Assembly: GCA_017163975.1 (NCBI GenBank)
Contig: JAFFSR010000300.1
Coordinates: 1,257,501 to 1,321,500, forward strand
Direction: 5' to 3'
Source: Anastatus disparis
Taxonomy: Eukaryota > Arthropoda > Insecta > Hymenoptera > Eupelmidae
DNA length: 64,000 bases
A program made the translations under genes and the position numbers. Below are positions 45,435 through 55,751 of the stretch, in pieces. Numbering within the stretch: position 1 is the first letter of the stretch; every line of letters starts with the position of its first letter. A model generated the notes under the pieces. It was not told the origin of the DNA. It was given only the letters and a program-made list of their open reading frames with translations, and did not search any database.

Positions 45435-46830
45435 TTACACAAAACGGGAGACAAAAATTATAAAGCTACCGCTCTAAAGGTCCATAAATGGGCAACGTGC
45501 TTGTCCGAAGACGATCTAGCAGACTCGCTTCAAACGTTAGAATTGAAGCAAGAAGGGATGTATTTCGAACAGTCACACCGATTAATACGATGGCTATTAG
45601 GTAATTATACAGCGGTGGACTTCGAGCAATCAAATCCTACAGAGGACGAAAAGGCGACACGATAACGCCGCCTTTCGGTCAGGAAGGAGTTCATCGAAAG
45701 AACCATATTTGAAAAGACAGGATCGACGATCTATGATGATAACGTGGATCCAAACGAAGAACATCCACTCACCGTATTGCGTAGTGACGAAACGGTGGTG
45801 AGAAATTTAAACGCTACGTTAAGCAATGTAACTCAAAATGAAATGCGTAACGATCAGGTGGTTCTTGAGGATCCTAACGTGCAACATAGAAGTGAAATAG
45901 CACTAGATGTCTCTAACGTACCGAAAGAACTGATAAACTATCTTACCGCCATGCACAACCAGATGAAAGATATGACAAAACATGTGCATGAGGTGTCCTC
46001 TAAAGTGGAAGGAATTTCAACTACAGTGAATACTTTATCACAAAAAGTTGAAGTACTTTCGACACCAAGATCCTCAAGCACACATCTGTTCGATCAGGCC
46101 GTAGGTGGGGAAACACCTAGACAAGAAAACCTCCATGCAAATAAAAGTAAAGAACAGCACGTTAATTTTCATGATACATTTAGTATACATTACAATAACA
46201 GTAGTAGCCCAATAAATAGCCAAACGAATGATAATGCAGGTACAGATCAGCAAAATTACAGAAATCGTAATAATTCGCCAACTGGTACGGCAGGAGCACG
46301 TACAGTCGAGGGGGGAGGGATCCCTCACACTGCAAACAGTGTGATGGATAACGCTAATCTGACCAGGCAGAGTGACCGTCCAGCAAATGTGAATAAGAAT
46401 ACAGACGTAGGTCACATAGTGCGTCGCTGGAATGTTACATTCTCAGGTGAACGGGGACAAAGCATAAACCTCTTCCTAACGAGAGTAGAAAAGTGTCGAG
46501 CGCTGGCTAAACTTAGCGAAAGCGACTTATTATCCTCGCTCTCCGAACTGTTATCAGACGTAGCAGCCACGTGATACAGAAATAACAGACATTCGTAGAA
46601 TACTTGGGCTGAATTTAAAGAAGCTGCTCTACGTTGGTATGGACATAGTAACGATTTCAACAAAGATTGCGATCTGAAGCAAACAGACGCACACAAGGTA
46701 AAGACGAACCTGTGCGAGATTATATAACGTGTTTACAAGCAGTCATATTAAAACAGGTTCCATTGCCAGATTTAGAACAATAGCTCGATCTACTGCACCG
46801 CAATCTCTTACCTGAGATTCAACGTATGGT
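45435..46830 (+). pseudogene. Gypsy gag: N-terminal and capsid region
   Basis: The frame reads KVHKWATCLSEDDLADSLQT, meets a TAA at 45663-45665, then continues in the same frame through KEFIERTIFEKTG and a coiled-coil-like segment (EVSSKVEGISTTVNTLSQKV). A polar linker follows, then VRRWNVTFSGERGQSINLFL and LSESDLLSSLSELLSD, a typical Gypsy capsid start (W..F.G.....FL). A TGA at 46572-46574 and further shifts break the rest (TWAEFKEAALRWYG). Gag forms the particle in which reverse transcription occurs. No upstream in-frame ATG was found without a frame change. Confidence 0.75.
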
Positions 46831-47440
46831 AAGAAGAGATGAGATTGTGGATGTAGAGTCACTTTTAGAGAAAGCAGTTGAAGCTGAATTAACAATAGAT
46901 GCAGAGAGAGCATATAAGCCACCTCCTCTGCCGGAACACTCTTTATTACCTGACGTAGCTTACCGTCCTATGCCCAAACGAAAAGAGAATAAACACCAGG
47001 TCGCAGCAATACAAGAAAAACCACCGGCATCCGAATAGTTTAATATAGCTAAAATGATGATGCAAATAATCTCTCGGTTAGATAAGATATCTGAAGGCAG
47101 AGACAAGCAACCTGCACCTCATAATACAAATCAGTCGGGACAAGCTTCGCCAAACACGCCACGTAAAAACCCTCACTGAAATCAACAAAATTTTAAGAGA
47201 CCACCTCAAAAACCCAGGCAAGGAAATGGTAACTTGGAACAACAGAATCAAAACCAAAAGGAAAACCAGGCAGAAAACCCAAATAGGGATAAGGCTAACG
47301 AAAGAAATCAAGGAAATACGAGAAATCGGAATTCTAACCTCAGTTGTTATCGCTGTGGGTTACCAGGGTATACTCGGTATTCTTGACCACAGTGTACGGG
47401 AAAAGAATCAGGAAGCAAGTAGATGAGGTACCTACTGCTC
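46826..47440 (+). pseudogene. Gypsy gag: capsid C terminus and nucleocapsid knuckle
   Basis: The first segment (46826-47038) has RRDEIVDVESLLEKAVEAEL, the capsid tail, ending in TAG. Farther on, a Gln/Asn/Lys-rich stretch leads to CYRCGLPGYTRYS, TGA, PQC near 47344-47390. This is a CCHC zinc knuckle whose His is Tyr and whose third Cys codon is TGA. It binds RNA in active elements; here it is degenerate. The frames shift at least twice in this region. Confidence 0.65.
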
Positions 47441-47583
47441 CCCATGAGAGACACGAGACCTCAAGACCTTCTACTAACAAAGTACCATGTGAAAATTTAC
47501 CTGAGAAAATAGTAGAGTATCAGTTCGAGTCTCGCGCTTGTTAAGCTGAGACAAGTGAACAGGTAGAACAACGTCAAATAGAT

Positions 47584-48378
47584 ATGGACGATGAAGCTCG
47601 GTGGTGGCTCACGGTAGTGATCGGAGATTATCGTATCAGAGCTTTGTACGATCCAGGCGCATCACGTACAGTCATGAACTCTACGGGCTTGCAACTAGCA
47701 GCAGCCTGCAACGCGCCTTTGATACCAGCTACAGGTAGATTTGCCAAAGTAGCAGATGGTAGGTCGTGCTCATTAGTAGGTTATGATGACCTCCCATTTA
47801 CAGTAGGCGGAATTACAAAGACAATCCGTTCTGCGATCATGCCGACCCTGGATGAATCGTGTTATCTAGGAGGAAATTTGATTCAAGCATTTAAGGCTAT
47901 GTTTAACCCCTGTGAAAATAAACTTTCTCTTAAGGGTACTAATGTGAAAGTAAACTTAGAAGTGGCAGCCCTCAGACAGATGCATGTTGCAAAGTTAGAA
48001 TCAGTAGGTTTAGCTGACGTATCAGCAGCTGATCGGGCTCGTGTAAAAAGTTTAGTTACAGAAATAGTGGGAGAAGATGATGCTCCTATAGGCTGCACAG
48101 ATTGGATCGAACATGAGATCGATACAGGTTCTGCACGACCTATTAAACAGAAATATTATCCTGTTTCTAAAAAAATTGAAGAATGGATGCACGAGCAGGT
48201 TAATGAGATGCTTACAGCAGATATTATCGAACCTTCTATGAACGGCTGGTCAAGCCCAGTGGTCAGAGTTAAGAAGCCAAATGGCAAATCCAGGTTCTGT
48301 ATTGACTTTAGAAAAGTCAATGCAGTTACAAAACCTGATGCGTATCCATTGCCAAGAATGGATGATATCATGCGTTAA
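47584..48378 (+). pseudogene. Gypsy pol: protease and reverse transcriptase N-terminal part
   Basis: The protease site is ALYDPGASRTVMN near residues 20-32 (DPG instead of the common DTG/DSG), with a flap-like segment and MPTLDESCYLGGNLI downstream. RT begins with TDWIEHEIDTGSARPIKQ and has RFCIDFRKVNAVTKPDAYPL. The frame ends at TAA 48376-48378, directly before LQKARYIST in the same frame. A single stop therefore splits RT. Protease matures Gag-Pol; RT copies the RNA. Confidence 0.85.
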
Positions 48379-49029
48379 TTGCAGAAAGCAAGATACATCT
48401 CTACAATAGATTTGAGCAGTGCTTATCATCAAATTAGGATGAAAGAAAATTCGCGTGCTCAAACGGCATTTACGGTACCTGGCATGGGCCTCTACCAATT
48501 TAAACGGATGCCGTACGGCCTAAGCCATGCTGGCGCCACCTTCCAGCGATTAATCGACAAGGTTATAGGCCCAGAACTCGAGCCATACGCATTTTCGTAT
48601 CTAGATGATATTATCGTAGTAACCGAGACGTTCGCTGAACATATGAAATGGTTAAAGAGGGTATTACTGCGAATAAAAGCAGGAGGCCTTACGATCAGTC
48701 ATGAAAAAAGTATATTCTGCCGAGAAGAGGTCAAATATCTTGGTGTTCTGGTAAATAGAGATGGATTTAAGCCAGACCCAGATAAGATAAAACCCATCGT
48801 TGAATACCCAGCTCCTAAGAATCTAAAGCAGCTGAGGCGTTTCATGGGTATGGCTTCGTGGTACAGAAAATTCTTGAAAAATTTCGCCACGCTAGCAGAG
48901 CTATTAACCAGACTTACTAGGAAAGATTGTAAATATGTATGGCCAAGCGATCAGAAAATCGCTTTTGATCAAATAAAAGCTTTGATTGCATCTGCTCCGT
49001 TATTGCATCGACCGCAGTTCGATTTGTAA
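48379..49029 (+). pseudogene. Gypsy pol: reverse transcriptase catalytic part
   Basis: In the same frame as the previous segment: STIDLSSAYHQIRM (first catalytic Asp), QFKRMPYGLSHAGATFQRLI, then FSYLDDIIVV (YxDD box with both Asp). The connection domain follows, KYLGVLVNRDGFKPDPDKI and RRFMGMASWYRKFLKNFA. It stops at TAA 49027-49029, just before RNase H. All RT catalytic residues are present. Confidence 0.9.
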
Positions 49030-49305
49030 TTTGTTATACAGACAGATGCTAGTGACTCAGGCCTAGGAGCAGTACTTCTACAAGTAGTTAACGACGAAGA
49101 GCGAGAATTGGAATTCGCTAGTCGTACAATGTCCAGCGCAAAGCGAAATTACAGCGTAACAGAAAGAGAGTGCCTAGCTGTTATATGGGCAGTCAAAAAG
49201 TTTCGTTGTTACATTGAAGGTTATGACTTTAAAGTTATAACTGATCATAGTAGTTTACGTTGGTTATGTAATTTACATAATCCAATGGGCAGGCTAGCGC
49301 GATGA
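49030..49305 (+). pseudogene. Gypsy pol: RNase H
   Basis: Directly after the stop, in frame: FVIQTDASDSGLGAVLLQ (first catalytic Asp), then SRTMSSAKRNYSVTERECLA (Glu) and KVITDHSSLRWLCN (Asp). It ends in TGA at 49303-49305. The following 200 bp to the integrase are shifted (VTHMRHDAC-like remains) and were not reconstructed. Confidence 0.85.
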
Positions 49306-49532
49306 GCGCTGGAGCTGCAAGGATACTCTTACACTGTTGAGCACCGAAAGGTGCATTAAACTATGTGCCTGATGCGTTATGACGCATGCATGAAGACTCA
49401 GTAGGATGCGACACTCACTTAAGTGTACTAAGTTGGGCGTCGCAAACCAATGATGTGTGGTATAAGTCTCTGCTTCAGCAGGTTATGAGTAGCCCTAATG
49501 ACTATCCAAGATGGAAGATAGTTGAAGGTTAA

Positions 49533-50507
49533 TTGTACCGTTATGTCCCGGACAGGTTTACTGAAGAAACGATGGGAGACGATGACGCATGGAAACTTGT
49601 CGTTCCCAACGAAAATCGAGAAAAAGTGCTGCATGAGTGCCACGACGAGCCGACAGCTGGACATTTAGGTCGAGATAAGACGGTACCTCGCGTAAAACAA
49701 TACTATTACTGGCCTTATATAGAGAAAACAGTGTCGCAGTATGTTAAGAGCTGTGAGATTTGTCAGCAATGTAAAGTCGAACAAAAATTACCTGCAGGTT
49801 TGATGGGTAAAAGAGAAGTTTCGGACCCATGGAAGGTTGTTGCTGGTGACGTAACAGGTCCTTTTCCAAGGAGTGAGCGCGGTTACGAATATGCCTTAAT
49901 CTTTGAAGATGTATTTACCAAATGGGTAGAGTGCATACGGATTAGGAAAGCGAATGCCTCTACAATTTTAAAAGCACTAAAAGAAAGGATTGTTTTAAGG
50001 TTTGGTGCACCTGAGATCTTCTTATCTGATAATGGATCAGAGTTCAGGAATCAGGTAGTAGATAAATATCTAAATGAAGCAGGTATTTGTCATAATACTA
50101 CTCCCGCATATCACCCACAGGCTAATCCGGTAGAAAGGATAAACCGGACAGTTAAAACCATGATTACCGCATTCATTGATGAAAATCATCGCTCATGGGA
50201 CGAAAAGTTACCAGAGATTATATTTGCATATAACACTGCGAAACAGAGTACAACTGGTACAAGTCCTGCGTTGTTAAATTATGGTAGACAGCCAGTACCT
50301 CCGAGCTCACTGAAGAGAAAAGAAGACAAAGCGGCTCAAGAAAACGAACGGTTACAAGAAGTAACGAACTGGCAAAATCGTGTAAGCAAATTACCTTTGC
50401 TACATGAACAGGTAGTAGATCGTGCACAGTCTGCACAACAGAAGCAAGCTGATGCATATGATCTTGGTCGAAGAGAAGTAGAATATAGCGTTGGAGATTT
50501 AGTATGA
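49533..50507 (+). pseudogene. Gypsy pol: integrase, nearly intact
   Basis: HDEPTAGHLGRDKT and KSCEICQQCK form the N-terminal HHCC zinc finger. The core has VVAGDVTGPFPRS (Asp), FLSDNGSEFRNQ (Asp) and HPQANPVERINRTVK (Glu), so the DDE triad is complete. The first residues lie upstream (VEGxLYRYV, with a TAA at 49530). The frame ends at a TGA after SVGDLV, where one base appears lost. It continues at 50504 in another frame. Confidence 0.9.
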
Positions 50508-51049
50508 AAAGAAATAAAATACTCTCTTTGGCTGCTCAGGGTATTGCAAGTAAGCTCGCGCCTAAGTTCGTAGGCCCATATGTGATCACAGCGAAATGTA
50601 GCTCTAACACCTACAGACTGATAGATCAGGATAGTAATGCTTATGGCCGTGTTCATGTAGAGCAATTAAAACCATACATAGCACGGCAAGAAGACGAATC
50701 ACCATCTCAAACACCGTTGGATCAAACACGAGCGAACGAGACGATGAGCGACCCGTCTCCTGCGAGCGATGCAACTCCGTGTGCCGACGGAGACTCGGGC
50801 TCAGGTTATGTGCGACCGCCTGCGAGCGGTGATACTACCCGACCCGAAAAATCGAATAGGAAGCGAGGTCGTCCATGTAAAACAGCCATCGTCGTAACAC
50901 GAACTGTAAAGCGTATGCGTCAAACTGAGTCCGAACCGATCAGGCATAAGCGTGGTAGGCCAAAAGGTTCTACAAATGTACAGCGTAGCGAAAACGTAAC
51001 CGACTATTCACCGAGAAAAACGCGTGCGCAACGAAAGAATACACAGTGA
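50504..51049 (+). pseudogene. Gypsy integrase C terminus with GPY module and two AT-hook-like motifs
   Basis: It continues the integrase after a one-base shift: KRNKILSLAAQGIASKLAPK, then FVGPYVITAKCSSNTYRLID (GPY/F module) and VHVEQLKPYI. The last 120 residues are polar and basic, with NRKRGRPCK and RHKRGRPKGS. These are two RGRP cores typical of AT-hook DNA-binding motifs. There is no chromodomain. The tail ends at 51049, 100 bp before the 3' LTR. AT hooks bind the minor groove of AT-rich DNA; a role in target choice would be inference. Confidence 0.75.
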
Positions 51050-51141
51050 TGGAACATCAAACGCATTAAACTTGATCGAAGCATAAGCTGCACACCTTCT
51101 ACGCGCTAAGCAGAGCAGCAGAACCCGGTTATGCTGCGTCT

Positions 51142-51151
51142 GGCGGAGGGG
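51142..51151 (+). other. Polypurine tract
   Basis: GGCGGAGGGG immediately precedes the 3' LTR (51152), the expected position of the plus-strand primer. Confidence 0.6.
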
Positions 51152-52397
51152 TATCACGGTATTTTACCGTGTTCGAATCTTGCGCGCTTAGATAAAATTA
51201 AATGACACGCGCTCAGTCATATACCTCGTCTAAGTTGCGTCAAGAAGCACGTAACTCGATGAGCAGCGCGCGCGAGAGGAGCAAGAAAGCCACGAGGTGC
51301 GTCAGAACATTTCCGGTGGTTCATCAGCGCACACGTTGGCTTATATATTCCTACTCTGTGCAGCAGACTTGTTTTAACGGCCTACAAGCGCGCACCATAG
51401 TCTGATCTCTCGGCTTGATTCGAATTTTTATTCGACTGATTCGCTGGTGTAGTGCCGTACATAGTTTAGTGTAAGAAAAAGGGAAAAGGAGATCGCTGTT
51501 CTAAAGAGGCACGCGCATCATCTTCAGGCTGCGTTTAATTCAACTTGGCTGTCTTCGACGAGTCGCAGCGACCTGGAAATCACATTTCGGTTTGGCTGGA
51601 TTCACGAGTCATAGCGATCAGGCGCAGCATTTATTACTTTCGTTGGCCAACGTCGGTTGATTCTCGCAACACGGGATAAGAAGCTTCTACGCGTTATCGT
51701 AAGTTTTTTGTAAGATTTTGTCAACCGGAAGTTTCTTGCCTCGAAGAAACTTCTGGTCTTGAAAGGACAAGCATGCGTTAGTGCGTACGATTTATTTTAG
51801 CTCGTGCCGCGCCCCTCCTTATTGTTACTTCTTTCTAGAGAGAATTTTCTTTGTTATAATTGAAATATTATTATACTCGTTAATTATTCTTATTCTATCA
51901 TTCATAGTTTAATTCTTGGTTTTGTATTTTTTTATTACTTTTAATAAATTCATTTTAAATATAAAATCTTCATTTTATCTCTACTGTATGTGCATATTAT
52001 ATAGAAAGCCTATAACTGTTGCTAACCCCGACGCCTCCGCGGTGCTTATTTATTTTATCATAGTAGGATATATATATTTCCTATATAAAATATTGAATAG
52101 GTTTAACCAGGAAAGTTAAACCTCATATAAATAAAGAGAACTGTGCTAGCGGCATCACGTCTTTCGATCAGGTAAGAGAGAGAGAGAGAGACGCGCAGCA
52201 ACGAGCTGATGGAAAAATACTCCGTCGCATATCAATCTAACATACTAACTAGCTTTGCCGGAGTCTATTGCTATTTTATCATATTTAATATAATTTTTAG
52301 CAGCTCCAAGTTTTAGCAAAAATTAATACGTTTAGTTAAAGTTAAATTGAATTAAAAATCTAATTTCTTTTGTAACGTGTAGAAAATAAGCGTTACA
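51152..52397 (+). repeat. 3' long terminal repeat
   Basis: It starts TATCACGGTATTTTACCG (the first dinucleotide TG is TA here) and ends AAGCGTTACA. Pairs with 39074-40325, with a shorter (GA)n. It is followed by the ATAT duplication and the right arm of F3. Confidence 0.92.
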
Positions 52398-53133
52398 ATA
52401 TGAGATCTAATATATTTTTTTGAATTTTAAAAATAAAATAAAATATATGTGAGATCTCATATGAGATCACATATGAGTTCTCACAAATATTTTATTTTAT
52501 TATTAAAATTCAAAAAAAGTATGTGTTATTTCATATGCGATCTCATATGAGATCTCACCTATATTTCATTTCATTTTTGAAATTCAACGAATATATATAA
52601 GATCTCATGTGCAATCTCATTCGCGATCTTATGTAATTTCATGTGTGATCTCACATGGGATCTCTCATATATTTTATTTGAATTTAAAAATTTTTTCAAA
52701 GTATACGATATTTCATATAAGATCTCATGTGAAATCTCATATGAGTTTGAGTACCAAAAACTCATATGAAATCTCATGTAACATTTCATATAAGATCGTA
52801 TATGAGATCGCATATAAGATCCCACTTGAGAGCTCATATAATATTTCCAGTAGGGTTGAATTAGCGGTGATCCGATTAAGTCAAAGAAGCTTATATTATA
52901 AATCAATTCTCTCCTAAATTAATAACATTGTCATTTAATTAATAATATATGCAATTGTATAAAAAAAATATTTTTTTGCGCATAACATAAAATTTAATCA
53001 GAAATTCAATAAAAATTATAATTAATTAAGAAAAATAGGTTCTTCAAAATCAACAAAACCAATTCCAATGAATTTTCAAAAAGAAAACCAATAAATAATT
53101 TTTTTAAAGTCAAGAAAGGTATATTCGGCTTAA

Positions 53134-53614
53134 GGTAGTTCTATTGGTCCAGTGGTTCTCATTGTAAAGTAATATGTTTCTTACAAATTCACACTATACG
53201 AAAGAGAAATTGGTTGAGTTCTGTGTTTGCACAATAATTCAGAAACATGTTTGTGCGCAGATTCTGTAAGTATACACAATGCGAATTGTAAGACAGCATG
53301 TTTACGTGTAAATTAATATAGAGTAAGGACATTATTTTCCTTTTATTTCGGAATTGAGGGTCGATTGCTATAATCTATAAGGTACCATTTTAATCCTTGA
53401 GATCTGAAGTATAATATATTTTTATTTCTTTGAAATCTATAGAAAACTTTTTACACAATCTTATAAAATGTTACGTTTCAAGCGCTTCGCCCATATACTC
53501 TCATGTTAAATTCAGCAAAGTTTAAACTAAAATATCTAAAAGATAAATCTTAATTTACAACATATTTCAATTTCAAAAAATTCTATAGGAAAGTGAAAAA
53601 CCAATAGAACTACC
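53134..53614. mobile_element. TTAA MITE (family E)
   Basis: Termini GGTAGTTCTATTGG on both sides, flanked by TTAA at 53130-53133 and 53615-53618. Unlike families A to D the interior (about 450 bp) is not palindromic. No ORF. It directly abuts the B2 fragment at the shared TTAA. Confidence 0.75.
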
Positions 53615-53618
53615 TTAA

Positions 53619-53750
53619 GAAGCGTCCGAACCATCTGTCTTTGTCTAATAGAGTTTTTCATAATTTATATAAACACCATCGGTTGTAACATGAAAAAAAT
53701 GACAGGCCCCGCTAAATATTAGTATAATAAGAAAGTTTTATAATATGTAA
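53619..53750. mobile_element. TTAA MITE family B, left half only (B2)
   Basis: Begins GAAGCGTCCGAACCATCTGT and aligns with B1 (54388) through GTCTAATAGAGTTTTTCAT and the GCCCCGCTAAATATTAGTAT region, then diverges near 53750. The right half is missing. The following 53751-53992 shows nothing recognisable. Confidence 0.65.
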
Positions 53751-53996
53751 TGGTGGGTTTTAATTGGGAGAATATAGAATTATAATATTGAAATATAAAA
53801 TAAAGCTTGCTTATGACCCCCAAATTCTGAGATTCCCCACTTACAAAAATTATACTAATACGAAAGTAGAGAAATTAAACATTCTAAATTTTATAGATGA
53901 ATCAATTATCAACCTGAATCAAATCAATGTAACAATTAAATCGACAACTTTCTATCAACTAAACAAATATTAAATAAACTACTTGAAAGCAGTTAA

Positions 53997-54377
53997 GAGC
54001 AGGTCGTATATCTCTGTCCTTTTCTAATCAAAGAATTAATTTTTTTGCAAAAACTAATAATTGTAGCAAAAAATAAGGAGATAGCCCCATCTCGTATAAT
54101 AAAAAGCAAGATTTTCTTTGATGAGGAAAAATTATTTTTAGCGATTTATTTTAAAGAAAACCTTAAAAAACTTAAAAAATAGAGGCTAGGATGGATAATT
54201 CAGTTTTTCAAGGTTTTCTTAAAAACGAAGCGATAAAAATAATTTTTCCTCATAAAAGAGAATCTTGCTTTTTATTATACGAGATGGGGCTTTCTTCTTA
54301 TTTTTTGCTACAATTATTAATTTTTGTGAAAAAATCAATTCTTTGATTAGAAAAGGACAGATATACTCGACCTCCTC
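53997..54377. mobile_element. TTAA MITE family A, copy A4
   Basis: Starts GAGCAGGTCGTATATCTCTG after TTAA 53993-53996. It ends GAGGAGGTCGAGTATATCTG read inward before TTAA 54378-54381. It is a palindrome centred near 54185. Two bases separate it from the TTAA of B1. Confidence 0.85.
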
Positions 54378-54387
54378 TTAAGCTTAA

Positions 54388-54769
54388 GAAGGGGCCGAAC
54401 TATCTGTCTTTGTCTAATAGCGTTTTTCATCATTTATGTAAACACTATCCGTCATAACAAGAAAAAAATAGCAGCCCCCGCTAGATATTAGTATAATTAG
54501 TAAATTTTGTAATAACAACCAAATTTTTTCACTGCGTAGTTTTTAAATAATTAGAGACCTACCAAAAAAAAGATAGGTTATATTCTAGATTGCTAGTAGG
54601 TCTCTAATTATTTAAAAACTATGCGGTAAAAAATTTGGTTGTTATTACAAAATTTACTAATTATACTAACATCTAGCGGGGGCTGCTATTTTTTTCTTGT
54701 TATACCGGATAGTGTTTACATAAATGATGAAAAACGCTATTAGACAAAGACAGATAGTTCGGCCCCTTC
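54388..54769. mobile_element. TTAA MITE family B, complete copy (B1)
   Basis: Ends GAAGGGGCCGAACTATCTGT on both sides with TTAA at 54384-54387 and 54770-54773. It is a near-perfect 382-bp palindrome centred near 54575 (TAGAGACCTACC / GGTAGGTCTCTA). This is the reference for B2, B3 and B4 and shows the pre-insertion sequence for element K. Confidence 0.9.
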
Positions 54770-54773
54770 TTAA

Positions 54774-55145
54774 GGGGATGTAAAACGGACACTACCTGTA
54801 CTCATGAATTTGGCCTATCTTTGTATTTTATTGCAAAACTTGAGGAAAAAAAATACTTTAGCTTGTAGTATTTACCACGAAAATTATTCAGTTAAATTTT
54901 CAAATGAATTCATTCATTAGTTATTGAGAATTTTGGATTCCAATAATGATTATTATAATTTTTCGATTTTTTACCAGAATCCAAATATCTTAAAAACTAA
55001 TGAATAAATTTATTTGAAAATTTAACTAAATAATTATTATGATATATACTACAAGCTAATGCATTTATCTTCTGAAAATTCAACAATAAAATGGAAAGAC
55101 AGTTAATATTTATGAGTACAGGTGTAGTGTCCGCTTTACATCTTC
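54774..55145. mobile_element. TTAA MITE (family C)
   Basis: Ends GGGGATGTAAAACGGACACT and GAAGATGTAAAGCGGACACT read inward, followed by ACCTGTACTCAT. TTAA at 54770-54773 (shared with B1) and 55146-55149. It is a palindrome centred near 54960. A degenerate single end of the same family is at about 61530-61568. Confidence 0.85.
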
Positions 55146-55149
55146 TTAA

Positions 55150-55751
55150 ACTGTATGTAAATTTCTCTATCTAGCAAGTTATTCAGGTAATCATAGGTTA
55201 TTTCATCAAATAAATTAATAACTATTGAATTTAATTATAAAATTTTAAATTATATAAAAAAATTATTAATTTAAAAATATTACATAATAATAATAATCTA
55301 ATTTTAACTCAATAAAATTATAATTGAGCAACGAATGCAACACGTGCTCAGGAGATTTCAGGTTATGTAAGGATGGGGACTTGAACAGCAGTATATATCT
55401 CAGATAACGCAATCATCCAGCTGGTAGCGCTAGTGTCGTCTTTCTTCTTAGAATCATTCTGGGCCTCACTAACTATCTCGTTCCAATAAGTTTTATATAT
55501 ATATGAGGTAGGTCTTATGAAGCTTTTCACCACTATCTCAACTTATTAACTTTTTCTTTTTACCAAGGATTTAAATATCTGATTTATGTCATTCTTTAAA
55601 CCTTAAATTACTCTAATTTTACTCTTAATTTTATCAAAAAAAAAAATCAACTAATTTTGTAAATTAAACAAACAAACAAAAAAAAATTTAGTTTGAGAAA
55701 AATAGTTAAAAAATAAAAAGAAAATTGTATTAATTAAACTCTTGATAATTA
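55150..55751. other. Unannotated stretch
   Basis: It includes about 170 bp of ordinary composition (55330-55500, e.g. GGGGACTTGAACAGCAG) without an ORF, then AT-rich sequence up to F6. No repeat was recognised. Confidence 0.3.

Larger units (their letters stand above)
39074..52397 (+). mobile_element. Ty3/Gypsy LTR retrotransposon, 13.3 kb including an inserted CACTG element
   Basis: Two LTRs (39074-40325, 51152-52397) bound an interior with primer site, gag, protease, reverse transcriptase, RNase H, integrase and polypurine tract, in the Gypsy order. The target duplication is ATAT (39070-39073, 52398-52401). By eye the LTRs differ at about 35 sites, roughly 3%, mostly transitions, plus a GA-repeat indel. 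The copy is moderately old. Several in-frame stops and single-base shifts leave no intact protein. Element M1 (3.2 kb) lies in the leader. Confidence 0.92.
38762..52855. mobile_element. Foldback element F3, GAGATCTC/CATATG-word arms, split by the Gypsy element
   Basis: The ends are CCCTACTGATAATATTATAT (38762) and CCCTACTGGAAATATTATAT read inward from 52855, with TT duplicated at 38760-38761 and 52856-52857. Both flanks match one continuous stretch in M1, confirming the 2-bp duplication. The arms (38762-39073 and 52398-52855) repeat ATGAGATCTCATATGAGATC. The centre is occupied by the LTR retrotransposon, which has its own ATAT duplication. Confidence 0.85.
38372..53108. mobile_element. CACTG element M2, truncated at right, hosting the 38.8-52.9 kb nest
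   Basis: The left part (38372-38761) begins ACTAAGAAAAAAATTTAG and aligns with the intact M1 at 41828. The right part (52856-53108) resumes exactly where M1 would continue (GAATTAGCGG.. against GAATTAACGG.. at 42241) and stops near AAGTCAAGAAAGG. Foldback F3 is inserted between them with a TT duplication. The right third of M2 is absent. Confidence 0.75.
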
